Assembly: GCA_003260075.1 (NCBI GenBank)
Contig: QLIY01000395.1
Coordinates: 62,001 to 126,000, forward strand
DNA from: Phallusia mammillata
Taxonomy: Eukaryota; Chordata; Ascidiacea; Phlebobranchia; Ascidiidae
Reading direction: 5' to 3'
DNA length: 64,000 nt
The notes beneath the pieces are model-generated. The model worked only from the letters and a program-made list of their open reading frames with translations, had not been told where the DNA came from and made no database searches. Below, piece after piece: positions 23,901-35,210 of this stretch. Within the stretch, counting starts at the first letter, position 1. Each line of letters starts with the position of its first letter. The position numbers and the translations under genes were made by a program.

Positions 23901-26468
23901 ATTACTCTTTGACTAATTTACCTTTAAAAGCAACATACAATTTACATCTAAGACCAAAGAATATGTAGATTTAAACCAAAAGAAAAATCCCAAGCATGTA
24001 TCAAATAATATAGAGGGAAACACCAGCTAAACATAGTTATTGCAACAAAATACGTTATTTTTCGCAAGTTTACTATGCTTTATCATAGGGTTGCTCATCA
24101 TTGCACGTCGCAAATAACTTGTCATTAATCAACGTTTGTGGCCAGACCAATCAGCAATGAATAATCGTTGTGACTTCGAACTAGATCAACAGCGATGTTG
24201 TACAAGACATGACCTAATTTAGCAGCCACGGTTTAGGCTATTAGCCTCCAAATGCAAACAAGCCCGACAAAAATGTTAAAAAAGATGCATGATAACAATA
24301 CACATAGTTTACAAACATAAATCAAGCTTTGTGTAAAATGTATGAACACTAATGCCCTTAATTCGTCGGTGATGTTACTTGCTAGGTACACAAAAGAATT
24401 GTTTGGGTACAAAAGACCAAGCATGATGTTACTTAAACTAAAAACTATACCTAGGCCAGGTTTCAAAAACAAAAAGAAAAAGTCACAGAAAATTGGTGCC
24501 TATTATCATGACAACATGAAAATTAACTAACAAAACTGATTGAACCACTTACTTTGGGTTTCTGGATGGAAGTGGAGGTTGTGGAAGGGGCATTCTGCTC
24601 TTGTCTTCCGTTTTGCTTACGCTCCAATTATCCGAATCTTCTTGGAAACCTGCAAACGAACAAAGCACGTGATCACTAATCGTGCATATAAACTGATTTA
24701 TAGGGACTTTAAGTTTAACTGTCAGCTCAAGTCTTCAGCATGAGTTTAAGCTTTTCAAACATACCCTCAAGTCGAAATACCAACCAGTGTATCAAATGCA
24801 ACCGAAAATCAACGCAAATATTAGATAATAATTTGATCAGAAAGTCTTATCAACGATAAAACCACAGACAGAAAGTTACCTAGACGATTGACTGCCCATA
24901 TGCACAACATATTTCTCATTACAGCAAATATCCAAATGTGCTTTAAACATAAGCCAATCTGTTGTTTGTATTGTACACACCTACATATCTATATTCTTTC
25001 AAGAAAAATCATGTTTACCTCCACATATCAAAATGTATACCGTGAATACCCTAACGTAACACAGCCCATGTTGCTTAGATGCTATGCATTCTAAAGGCTT
25101 TACGAATGTTTAGAGTAGACTGACTAAAGGTTGAAAGCATAAACACCAACTTATGCAGTTGGTATACGGGGCAACCAGCAATCTAAATCCCCCAAACGGA
25201 AGTTGAAACGTCAGGACACGAAAACTCGACCCCCGAGACGTGAACCAAGTCACTATTAGCATAAAAATACAATCACCCCAGGTCATGACCGAGAAGAACG
25301 CATTGTCCAATTTAAACCGACAGAAACAATAGGGACCTGCCTGTCGTAAAATTAGCTACACTACAACTTATGCAGGTGACGAACCATGATTAGCGCTAGA
25401 AAAATAATTGTCAAAAACAGATTGTGTTTAATTCTAGGCCGCACAAAAACACACAAGCAACAATTGCCGGACATAGTATGACTAAGGTATATGTAATCCT
25501 GCCTGTTGTGTTGCAATGTTAATAGTGTATCGATGTGTTAAATATTTCAACATAGTGACTGGCGTTGGTGTCTGTTTTGTGGCAGTCCAGACAACCAGCA
25601 GTGACGAGAACCGGTGTTAACAGATTACAGCAGTTTCCTCTGACATTTCTGATGGCGTGACGTGCTGATTGACTGTGGTAAAGCTAAACGAACGCACCAG
25701 TATTGAAACTATTTCGCACGGCCAAAAAACACAAGATTCATTGCTTGACATATGGATGTCCTCATATCAAGGACATTGCTTGATTGGGACGAATTATCTA
25801 CAGTTCTAGACACTTTGATTTATAGTTGACAATATTTTGCAACAATTTGTAACAGCGTTTTTCCAAAGAACACAGACATCCAATTCGGATTTATTACAGC
25901 TAATCAATTTGGACATATATTTCAAACATGTCAAACTGTTTAAAAGCCACACAACCCCACAAAGATCATCTAAAACAACCCAAAATGATGATATGGTAAA
26001 CACAAACGCCTTTAACATTTGTGTTGCGTTTCATTGTTAGTCCATCCACTAAATCAAAACGATTTCGCGGCCTCGCACACCCATGCCATCACAAACAGGA
26101 AACTAGCTTACTAAGGCGAAACAAAGCTACAAGTAACGCAACAGTTCCACCAGTTCAGCACTTTGATTAATAGTTTTACCAATAGTTGAGTATGGATCAG
26201 CATCCTCGTCTTCTGATAAGTAACTCTCCACCTCGATAACTTCTATAGTTTCATGTTGAGGTTGATCAAAGGGGTCAAGTTGAACCGGCGTGAGATCAAT
26301 GTCAGGCAAAATACGTCGCGGAGAATCACTGAGACTTTTTGACAGTTTTTTCTTTTTGTTAACTTTGGCGTACACGGGTTCAGGTGAGAGACGACCCTCC
26401 AGCGATCTGTTTCGGGATCGCAGCAACGTGGAGGTCTTATCAGCAAGCATGCTGCTGTACTTATTCAT
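8829..26468 (-). CDS. PTK2-like: focal adhesion kinase-like gene, N-terminal FERM portion (partial)
   Basis: The - strand exons read, 5' to 3': 26468-26180, 24649-24553, 22889-22784, 21756-21584, 21321-21234, 20056-19914, 19579-19384, 18661-18557, 17188-17108, 15816-15706, then 8958-8829. Five of these recur at 10286-14635. All have GT-AG borders and compatible phases. The translation tracks the FAK FERM domain end to end: VYWLHP (F1), YELRVRYLPK, LGCLEIRR, RKFFPKSVVDSTKAK, GPEDGISYWTDKG, LLLKIQGANE and AENIADLIDGYCRIV (F3). FAK couples integrin and growth-factor signals at focal adhesions, and its FERM domain autoinhibits the kinase. The kinase and FAT domains are not in this window. The last exon is a Pro/Ser/Arg-rich linker ending in phase 1, so the gene must continue to the left. 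Confidence 0.9.
9264..10143. mobile_element. hAT-like element (GCTCGG-rich), host of a nested insertion
   Basis: The ends are TAGGGATGTGCC and GGCCCATCCCTA with an exact 8-bp target-site duplication TATACAGT (9256-9263 and 10144-10151). Subterminal regions are rich in gctcggccgagcac motifs. It contains the complete second element at 9519-9988. The last ~46 bp recur at 15517-15562 because the 5.4-kb duplication begins inside it. Confidence 0.85.
9519..9988. mobile_element. non-autonomous hAT element (GGGTCGCG family), copy 2, nested
   Basis: It has the same ends as the copy at 7796-8248 and an exact 8-bp target-site duplication CTTTAGAA (9511-9518 and 9989-9996). It carries an extra repeat of the tgcttgggtcgcgaga block near its right end. 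Confidence 0.92.
10286..14635 (-). CDS. PTK2-like: second copy of FAK FERM F2/F3 exons
   Basis: Exons 14635-14493, 14158-13963, 13241-13137, 11768-11688 and 10396-10286 repeat those at 15706-20056 without coding change that I could see. The block is 636 nt (212 codons). It enters and leaves in phase 0, so if the duplication were real the transcript would stay in frame and encode FERM F2/F3 twice. The near-identity and adjacent N argue for an assembly artefact. Confidence 0.85.
13673..13883. mobile_element. hAT MITE (CGGGCC-rich family) in FAK intron
   Basis: The left end is CAGGGTTGTAAGTCGGG and the right end CCCGTTTAAAACTCTG, with an exact 8-bp target-site duplication ATACTGAT (13665-13672 and 13884-13891). 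At 211 bp it is a shorter relative of the 1282-1710 element. The second copy is at 19093-19304. Confidence 0.82.
15516..15516. other. single-N contig join
   Basis: One n separates the two copies of the 5.4-kb segment: copy 1 ends immediately left of it and copy 2 starts immediately right. Confidence 0.97.
15706..20056 (-). CDS. PTK2-like: FAK FERM F2/F3 exons (copy joined to the 5' exons)
   Basis: Exon 20056-19914 encodes LGCLEIRRFFKDMPS. 19579-19384 encodes RKFFPKSVVDSTKAK and ITRFDQEMFSCSLG. 18661-18557 encodes VELVIGPEDGISYWTDKG. 17188-17108 encodes DPTKKGTLLLKIQG. 15816-15706 encodes PLTITAPSLAVAENIADL. Each aligns in order with the vertebrate FAK FERM domain, which is family knowledge; the splice sites and phases are read directly. 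Confidence 0.92.
19093..19304. mobile_element. hAT MITE, duplicate-copy counterpart of 13673-13883
   Basis: Same element and target-site duplication as in copy 1, one base longer in an A-run. It is not an independent insertion. Confidence 0.8.
21234..22889 (-). CDS. PTK2-like: FAK FERM F1 exons
   Basis: Exon 22889-22784 (106 nt) ends in KYTDPIDVR, matching the start of the FAK FERM domain. Exon 21756-21584 (173 nt) reads GIVSAVSRRI...ENCFALRLRHV...VYWLHP. Exon 21321-21234 (88 nt) reads YELRVRYLPK...TTSFYYYYNQ. Borders are AG|...|GT and phases are 2>0, 0>2 and 2>0. These sit in unique sequence outside the 5.4-kb duplication. Confidence 0.9.
23644..23708. repeat. intronic hairpin, ~25-bp stem with 14-nt loop
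   Basis: The left arm 23644-23669 pairs almost perfectly with 23684-23708 (tgagcaaaaa...ccagtata against tatactgg...ttttgctca). It lies in the FAK intron between exons 24553 and 22889. The dimensions resemble a small-RNA precursor, but an AT-rich palindromic transposon remnant is equally possible. Confidence 0.5.
24553..24649 (-). CDS. PTK2-like: FAK exon 2, proline-rich N-terminal extension
   Basis: Acceptor GTTTGCAG and donor GTAAGT bound a 97-nt exon reading FQEDSDNWSVSK, then RMPLPQPPLPSRNP. It enters in phase 1 and leaves in phase 2, joining the first FERM exon in frame. The PxLPxR segment could bind an SH3 domain (inference). Confidence 0.75.
26180..26468 (-). CDS. PTK2-like: FAK-like first coding exon (alternative N-terminus)
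   Basis: The ATG at 26468 opens 96 codons: MNKYSSMLADKTSTLLRSRN, then PEPVYAKVNKKKKLSKS and EDEDADPYSTIG. An in-frame stop lies five codons upstream, so translation cannot come from further 5'. The donor is G|GTAAAA in phase 1, matching exon 2. The YAKVNKKKK and DPYS motifs resemble YAQVNKK and DPYS in the exon at 42706-42472. The short upstream region holds a TATA-like element. Confidence 0.65.
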
Positions 26469-26762
26469 TGTAACTGGCACCTACGTCTTTCCGAGCGCAT
26501 AAGTACTGTACTGTACCTTCCAAATAACTGACTTTGCCCCAGTCTAATCAAGTTATCCGAAAACGTCGATACATGAGTTGGTGTAATCCATTTTGCTACG
26601 CAACTTGTCGTTTTAAATTTTCTTCAAATTTGAAAGGACTGACTTGCCTAACAGCCAGTACTGTACTTCGGTGTACTTTCCCACAAATGAAGTCACACTT
26701 AGTGTTGATGATGCTACTGATGGCTGTTGCTAATCGGTGCAGGCGATGACGCCCAACAGCCC

Positions 26763-26772
26763 TTATAAATAT
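26763..26772 (-). promoter_or_regulatory. TATA-like element upstream of the FAK-like first exon
   Basis: On the - strand the sequence reads catatttataagg, about 300 bp upstream of the ATG at 26468. Transcription start would fall near 26735. The motif is nearly symmetric and also reads TATAAATA on the + strand, so direction is not certain. Confidence 0.35.
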
Positions 26773-26799
26773 GTGCGAGCGAGCAAGAGAGAGTGGGAG

Positions 26800-29700
26800 A
26801 GCGTGTGACAATGAAGTAGGAGCAGTCAGGAGAAGCGCAAGCGCCTACTTTCTCCAGGTTAGCGCAGTGTGTGCAGGAGCGGTAGTCCATGCAACTTCCT
26901 TTCGAATCACAGCAAAAGATCGGCTACACTGCATGAACGCGTTACGTCAGGTCAGGAAAAGCTTTGTTTACTGTCTTTGTACATTGCGTGTGCGGAGGCA
27001 CTGGTGTATGCAAAAGCACGCCATTCCGTTGCCAAGGCCGCCAGGGTCAAAGTAGAACGATTTGCGCGGGTTTGCACTGGTTATAAGTAGTACGTCCCTA
27101 CAACTTTTACAGTCCTCTGGGCCTACACAAGAGCCATAAAGAGTTTCACAAGGGAGAAGATACGTTGGTGAAAAACCTTTTCCCTTACTTCTTAGTAGAC
27201 GCAACAAAGCTGCGCAATTTCTTTTTAGGTCGTCGCATTTTAGTTGACATACAATACTTGATTTCGTTTCGGATAAGAGACAAACAACGGACAAAAATAT
27301 ATGTTGTTTCATACAGGTCTACAATTACGTGTCTATATTAATGCTTAAATCACAACCAGTGATTGTACGTTGAATGGTGTTCCGCTTACGTCATCGTCCA
27401 ATGACAATAACACGTGATGAAATCATGGTGGTAGTAGCGATGATACCGCTAGAGGAGACAGAGAGACACATAATGCAGCACCATGCATGAAGAAGAGACT
27501 TTGACACAAAACAATCTGCTTACAATACTGTTGTACAATACGTCTGGTATATGAATTGCTTCACCAAAGACTAGGAAAATCCGCCACAAACTTTAACGTC
27601 ATCCGATCAAAATATGAAAAGTCCTGTTTTTACAGACATCAAGGAAAACCATGAAAAAGTATGTCGAAAATTATTGATGCTTCTGTTATAACCAACTCAA
27701 AAACAGACATCCCATCAATAAAAAAAAACTTTAGTATTGTTTCCTGAAAAGTGCAACAATATTGCTTGCCAGCTACATGAAACAACATCAACCCTTAAGA
27801 AAAAAGTATCACATCAATATTAAGAGTTTTCCCGAGTTTTTAAAGAAAAACCGGCCATCATTATACACCTTCGGATTTCAAGCCAATACTTTATGGGTCA
27901 ATAGTAAACTAAAGTACAATTTTTTTTAGTTTTACATTTTTTTCAAGTACAACCAACTTACCCAGGTTCGCCACACCAAACCATGAGACCTTCGGTCATC
28001 TTAAACTTTTCCTAGGATCTAAGCACGCCAGGTATGCGAGGCATTTGATCGCTGGCAACTAGTAACAGGACGCACAGTTCGAACAGCACACGCGCTTTCT
28101 GAATGACATTCCTGCTACCAACAGCCAATCGGGAAGTTATTGGATGAAACTTTCTCACAAAATGCGCCGAGCCATTCTTAAAAAAATATTTTCAGTCTTC
28201 AAGAACGACCTACGATAGAGGCTACTGGGATTTTGAACTTTTTTGTCAGTTAAGAAACGAGATCCCCAATTTGCTGGCGAAAGGACACTCCTATCTTGCG
28301 CAATTGAATGTTTTAATGCAGTTCCTGCTTCTTAAAGAAAGATTTGAAATTCCCGTTCGCTATAAAAAGAATTTCCCTGCATAGGTTTTCATGTTTGGTT
28401 TGTTATCTTTCCTAAGTTTCTTTTACAATACCCTGTGCAATTGTTTGTTGCCATACAATTTCAACTTTTTCAATATATTTCTCAGATTTAAAGCAAGAAA
28501 TTAACACCAGATTGCAAATTTGATAAAAACTGGTATAAGACAGATAGAATTTACGTTTTGATTGTTGTATTCATCTTTTTAATACCGAGTAATTGCCAAA
28601 CAATGAGGTTTGCAAATGGCAAAACTGTGCTTTAAGCGGAGGTCGAAGTTTCAATAATAAAAGGCTGGATTTGAAACCGACTTTACATTTGCCCTGAGTT
28701 GTGTAATAATGTAACCTTGGTAAACCTAACTTTCAGATCTAAGTTTGGGTTATACCTGCTGGTTTAAGCCTCAATTTCCGGTCCGTTTGCACCTATGGTT
28801 TTAAGAGCATACACGCACCGTTGCCAGCAACAGTAACCGACAAGAAAATGCCTTGAGACGCCGCGAACCGAAAACCGCAATGTTTTCGCCAACGAAGTGG
28901 CTCCAGCACAGACGTTATGACGTAACCAGTGGAATTCACTAATCGCGTTGTAAACTCAGAGCAGACTTACAAGCGGTCACCTTGCGATTGCGTTTCTCAA
29001 CGCCAATGACATCCGCCTATACCGCGGCAATGTAAATCACATCAATTATTTAAGCCCTTTTGGATGTTGTAATAAGCGTGGCCTTAATAAAGTAGAAAAC
29101 AGGGCTTAGGTGAAAAACAAGTCGCTCGAAAAATACAATTAGGAAAAGGGGGGTATACATTTTGGGAATTCCGATTGTTGCAAGGTGCTTTGTGTAACAT
29201 ATGCAACAAACTTGTTATCTAACTTATAAACAGTTTCAGACCTCTAGGTGATTGCTATCGATATTTTTTACGTTAAATGGCTACGAATAAGCAAACCTTT
29301 AACAAAATGTCTGTATTGACCCAAGGGAAATTTCTATATGTTATAGTTTTATTCACTAGTTCGACGTGTTGTTACGAGTGAGTATGACTTTTACTATAAA
29401 AAATGAAATCCCCAAACTTATAAAAATGTAGACCCCAAAAGCACAGTGTCTTTTTGTATTAATACACAAGACTTTAACGTTGCATTGTTAGATGCGCAAT
29501 TAAACATGAGTGTAGTTTGGGACCCGAGCGTGATAACAAACAGACTGTGCTGAAGCATTACTTCTTTTTACAGTCTAGCAAACACAGAAATGGCAACTGC
29601 ACAAAAGTCAACATACAGGTTACGAAAAGCAGAGCAAGTGGTCATCGGGTCAGTCAAGTAGTAAGTGAACTGACCGTTGAAAGAAATCAGGCTACGTTCC

Positions 29701-31590
29701 GAATGTAAACATCGTTTGGCGATGCGGAATTTGGCAAGCAAATTCACGTACTCTTGTGGCGAAAGCGCACTTCTTTTCAGTGAATTAAAATTGCAACCGA
29801 TGGACAAACATTGGCCTTTAGTACGCACTTTCAAATGTCAACCAAGATTTTATCTTAGATGTTTTCTTTGTACTTGACAAATTAATGTTGTGCAATAAGA
29901 AAACACATTTTCGCAACAAATTTAAACTGATTTAAGTCAAATAACACAAATAAAAGATTCACCTTCCGTATGCACTTTCATCATCATACTACGTTCTTCC
30001 GTATGTTTTCCTTTGTATTTCACAAATACAACTTACGTTACGCAGTAAACAAGCAAACTTTGCAATAAGTCCAACTAAATCGGTCAAATAACTTTAGAAA
30101 ATTTACCTTTCCAATTCTATATCTGTTTCAAAATAATGAAATTTTACAAAAACTGTCAGTCTCGAAGTGTATACCTTGACATATACAACCGCTAAACAAC
30201 AAGAAAAAGTTTGGCCCATGTCTAGAACCTGAGCTTAATTTTCGTTTAAACTAGGTATATTACTCAAAAGTCCCTGTTTTAAATACGTCTACATAGAGGA
30301 AATTTGTACATACAGAGACTATGCACATCTGTATGCTAGAATAGCATAGTCATCATAAAAAAAACAATACCCTTACCTCCCCATAACGGTTTGTCGGGAG
30401 CTTTTCGTTTCAGACGAAATGACGTGACAGTGTTGTTAGCACGACGCGGTGTCCTGTCCACAGCTAGCATGAGTGCAGACATGAAATAGGTCTAACTGCA
30501 CGACTATTCCAATTTATCCAATGTTATAGAATCCCTTACTCTCGTAAATCATTTCAGCACAAAGGCACCGGTATATCGGAAATGCCAATCCAAGAGTAGA
30601 ACAAAAGTAGCCTTTGCTGCGGATGATATAGTCAGTTACTTTGCAATGTCTAGCTTTCTAATGTAGCGTGACGACCAGGGTGCTTTCAGTGCTCTCATTT
30701 ACTAAAGTCCAGACCGAAAAATGCCGTTCAGAGGCAAACAGAAAAAGTTGTAACGCTGAAACCTACAAATGGATTAAAAATAGAAACTGAAAGTTACAAA
30801 TGACACAATAATGACCTTATAAGACAAATGTTTCGACATATCAATGAAAACCCCACGGGACTGTGAAACTCGTATCGATTGTCGCAATGGCATAAAAACA
30901 GGCTTGAAGCTTCTTAAAATGTCCCATTACGTATTCGACTGTGGTTATGTTCATAGTGTACGCACTCGGCGAGTTTTTTGACAATAAACTATACACAGAT
31001 GGCTACACTAACCAATACGGTTAGTCTGTTCACCAGCTCCACGGATAAGACATAATAGGTCGGAAAAGCGTGCACTGTCTTAAGCTGTATTCAGATTTTT
31101 AAACAAAGTCTAATTCACTAAGCATACACCTAAACTCGCATGTGTGGCGAAACACTTATACCTAACCGTGATTGGAAGTAACATCTAAAGTTTGAAACAC
31201 AACAACTTGATAAAGTTTGACCAATCTTGTTTGAGCATCACTAACATGATGACGCCAACAAATGTCAACAATAAAATCTTGTTTTTGAAACCTCGCGAGG
31301 GCAAAATACGCTTGCACATCGACTCATCTTTATCTCTTGTGTCGAAAGCATCTGAACTTCAGTAAGGAGTATGAACGCCACTTGTGTAACGGTTGAACTC
31401 GCTGCGTTGTTTGAAACCACTAAGAGCGTCGTTGTTGTTGAACCATGGCTGCTGCGACAACTAAATCGCTTCGGCTAATAACCATTGCATCCGATCACAA
31501 GCAATATGGGCGGTTTACTGGGAGCTCGAGCCCAGCTTAAAAGCGTGTTGCGTTAAGTGGACAAGCAATGGGAGTAGCGGGCTTGAATTT
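26800..31590. other. non-coding stretch, no gene supported
   Basis: I find no exon with both splice borders and sustained codon bias. If the gene at 37.6-48.5 kb and the FAK gene form one unit, this is intron. Small ATG ORFs at 28880 and 31444 have good initiation context but no supported continuation. Confidence 0.4.
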
Positions 31591-31805
31591 GAGATGCTGG
31601 ATAAGTTTAAAGTTGGACTAATATAAATTGTTTGTAAGCTGGGGTTGGTGCGGTGTTATTGAAAAACATTGATCTTGCCGGATATGTATGTTAACATTTA
31701 TTGCTCTATTTTTTTTTCCTGAAGTAAGCAATTGCGTAGCGGCTTGATTCAGTGATGTGGGATAAGTTTAAAGTTGAAATAGTATAATTTGTTTTTAGAT
31801 TAGGT

Positions 31806-31901
<96 letters not shown>

Positions 31902-31960
31902 CTGTTGAAAAACATTGATCTTGCCTTATATGCAACGACATTTATTGCTTTTCCAGTAAA
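31590..31960. repeat. two diverged tandem repeats around a G-run
   Basis: Unit 1 (31600-31710) and unit 2 (31755-31955) share ggataagtttaaagtt, aaaaacattgatcttgcc and acatttattgct. Where unit 1 has a G-rich tract (ggggttggtgcggtg), unit 2 has the 96-G run. Confidence 0.6.
31806..31901. other. 96-G run, probably a masked gap
   Basis: An uninterrupted run of 96 G. By analogy with the ten-G joins in this window it most likely represents 96 N. The polyproline frame across its complement is spurious. Confidence 0.75.
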
Positions 31961-34317
31961 TCTTTTTCGTAAAGTAACAAACATTTAACGTTCCGTACGA
32001 GACGCCCTTATTGGGACTTGCCTTTTTTTATTTAGTTAATTGACTGGACCTTTGACATTTCGAACTTCCGCTACCAAAATTACAAGGTCCGCACGGACAA
32101 CACGAAGTCCCAAAGAGACTATTATGCCTAAGGATAGCCAGTTCACAGTTTACCACACGGCGGCTGTTCAAACCAATACCCAATACGTTTATTTTCTATT
32201 TGAATAAGGTAATGGCAATTACCAAACTGGAGAAACATGCTTTTTTGGACAGTTGTTGCTGTTGACAGTTGTATTTAAGGTCAAAGTCGCTGATTTTAAT
32301 TTGTTGTTTAATACAGTTTTTTCTCAAGTCTGACCCCGAAAACAATCTAGTCTCGCTTAGTTTTTTTTACCAGCTTAAAAGTGCGCGCACTATGGGTGGA
32401 GTATTTCGGAAGCAATCGAATTCGTCCCACATATCGCAGTCAATTCTGGCGTAAATGCCCGATTGGGGGAGGAAACAGCGAGGAAATCGGGCTGGTCATG
32501 GCGCGCCAATGGCCAGTTTTGTTTCTGTATTTAAAGTGAGCCTTGCCTATTCGTGGCGCAACTGCAAACTGAAGTTTGTGAAAAATGAGAGAATCAAACA
32601 CCTTGAATTGTGCTACTTTACGCAATTTGTAAATCGGCTAAAACTTGCTTAATTTACGGCCAACCGTTTCATAACGTCCCAACGTTGAGCAGCGGCGTCT
32701 AAATTGTTGATTATTTCATATGCTATCGTTTTGCCAGGGTTCTGAACACCGAGAAAAACAAACTCAACTCAAGCTAAGTATCAAACCATTACCTTTTATA
32801 CATAAAAACGATTACCTAATAGCAACATACTAGGCCTTTAAGCTACATACTTTATGCAACCGTTACAACAGCTCAGAATGCTTAGCTATAACTGAAACTT
32901 GATGGTTCTCTGTGCTACATATTAAATTACTTAGTCCATACCAGTTTTCAAATAACACCTCGTTATACTTGTAACGTCACTAATTGAACGCACTAAATCC
33001 GAACGCGCCTTCATAACCACCAGAAGACAAAGCATATTAGGAACATATTTCGAGGCATTATCACAACGTCGCCTGAGAATTCACGTAGAAACAAACAGAA
33101 AGTCAATACGAAGGTTACTGCCAGTTTATTAAGGTACGTTACCAGCTGTCAGGCATCACAAAAATCTCTTATGACGCAGTTTTCGGCGAAGAAAGCGGCC
33201 GCAAGGAATTCGTGAGCCAGGCACGTGACCCTGCTTCTCGTCGACTCACACTTTTACTGCCCCGTAAAACATTCAAGAAATTTTAACGCAATGAATTCTA
33301 CCCTAAGCACCCGAAGACAACTATACGTTTTGATCCTGGTGTTTACTTCAGTGCGTAACTTAACTTACAATAACCCTGTACATACTGTACTCTTAGCACG
33401 AATTATCAAATATCTCGTTTGCTTGAATTACTCCACTTAAAAATTGTTTTACTACTTTTCTGTTTTTTATTCTGTTTACTTTCCCTAACCATACACTTTT
33501 CCGAACTGTACTCCAACATTTGTTCCTTTGTAAAAACACATTTTGTAAATTATAGAACATTTTTATAGCTTTTAATCCATTTACTTCCCATGTACATGAA
33601 ACGTTCAGATCATAACCTTTTATGCCTTCTATAAAACATAATACACTTGCCCGAATTGTTCTCTATTGTTTGGTCTATTGTAAAAACGCATCTGTTCTCA
33701 TTGAAAACATCTGTTCTGTTTCATTAGCCAGTTCAGCTTGCCAAGGAGCCACTTTGGTCAAAAAATCCCATACGCATGCTCCAGTTTTCAGTGCCCTGGC
33801 AGTTGCATTAAACCAAAGACAATGTGTGAGATACACCCGCTAATTACTGCAATAATTTCAGTGACGTGATTGACGCTAAATGCCAATCGCTGTACAAATA
33901 AAGCACAATTACCACATCACGTTCTTAACTGCACAAAAAAAAAACTGGACACATAACATAATTTACCAAATGTTCTCTATACAAGATACAGATTTTGGCT
34001 GCAAAACTATCCTCCAATCACTAGTGTTCTTTGTATACGTTTGGATAATTCATAATGTTGCTACCAGGCGTAACATATGCTAAACGATTTTATTTCTATG
34101 TGTTTTCTTGACGTCCTATTTTAGCTGACGTATCAGAGAAAAAATAAGCATTTGTACTTTTGCTTGCTCAATCTCCACACTTTTGGCCGAACGCTGGATA
34201 CACGCCTTTTGAATATCCTGTACTAAAATGACAAAGCATTTCAGTTTGTTACAATTGCGTTCGACAATGGTAAGCTATCAGAGGTCATACATCTGGTTGC
34301 AATCATCTGCTTACAGT

Positions 34318-34401
34318 GGTCATTGCTGTCAGTGACCAACGACGTTACAAGCGCCACACACATCGAAATCAGCAAGGCCTCGAATTTATGAAAGCAGCGG
34401 T
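34318..34401 (+). CDS. possible internal exon, unknown product
   Basis: Acceptor TTACAG and donor GTAAAA bound an open segment reading VIAVSDQRRYKRHTHRNQQG, then LEFMKAA. The other two frames stop. It could be an upstream exon of the 34975-35210 exon, but its phase-0 end does not join that exon's best frame, so another exon would be needed. Confidence 0.25.
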
Positions 34402-34974
34402 AAAACGATAAGCACACACGGTTGGGTAAGCTGATGTATGCAGCCGATCGTTACAGGGCAAGTAAACACAAGACCAACAGTAAAACGGTGATTAAATGTA
34501 CGCACACGAAGCATGTTAAAATACACTATTGACAAGTTTGAACTTGTCAAGCAAAGCATTTGCCATGCATGGGTACCTAGTGGTTAAATACTCAATTAAA
34601 TCACAAAATGCTCATCACATTACTGTTTGTTTATTTATTGCATGGTTACAGCAGCAGGTAAACTAAGAAGACTCATATAATCAACTTCAGCTCTTTAGCC
34701 TACGACGTGTAGATGACGGTTTTTGCTTTTCTACTTCCTAAAAATGCTTTCAGCTATCATAACATAACTTAAAAGTCCAACTAACAGCTTAAACGCGGCG
34801 TAAAACAGATTTTTTTAGCATCCTAATTAGCATTTGCAGTTGAAACGAACAAAAAACTTGTTTAAAAACCCAAACCTAACAACAAAAACACATTTGCTCT
34901 TAAACATCTTCAAACAGTTATCCCTTAATAATTTAAACTAGTTTGCAGCAGTAACACTGGCTTGCTTGGCAGGA

Positions 34975-35210
34975 TACTGCAACCAGCTCCCCAAAATTCC
35001 AGTATTTTTATCCCACGCAAAAGCGACTACTGGCACCGGAACCAATCAACACAATATTACATCAGGACTGCCTTCGCGAAGCCCCATCAATATTTCAACA
35101 GGCAGGGCATTAAACAGTCTGCGCGGCTTCCGGCGTACACACAGCACAAGATCGACACCGATGTTGGTGTGAACAAGCCTGAGATGAGCTTTTCTCCGAA
35201 GGCCAATTAG
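34975..35210 (+). CDS. terminal exon of an unrecognised small protein
   Basis: After the acceptor TTGCTTGGCAG an open frame runs to TAG at 35208-35210, with C/G-rich third codon positions that stand out from the AT-rich surroundings. It includes IFIPRKSDYWHRNQSTQYY, TAFAKPHQYFNRQG, ARLPAYTQHKI and ends KPEMSFSPKAN. The Tyr/Pro/His-rich, low-hydrophobic composition reminds me of axonemal microtubule inner proteins; this is only an impression. The 5' exons are not identified, and no AATAAA follows closely. Confidence 0.5.

Noticed and set aside
31706..31984. Proline-rich protein on the - strand
   Set aside because: The polyproline is the complement of the 96-G run, which is probably a masked gap; the flanks show no coding bias.
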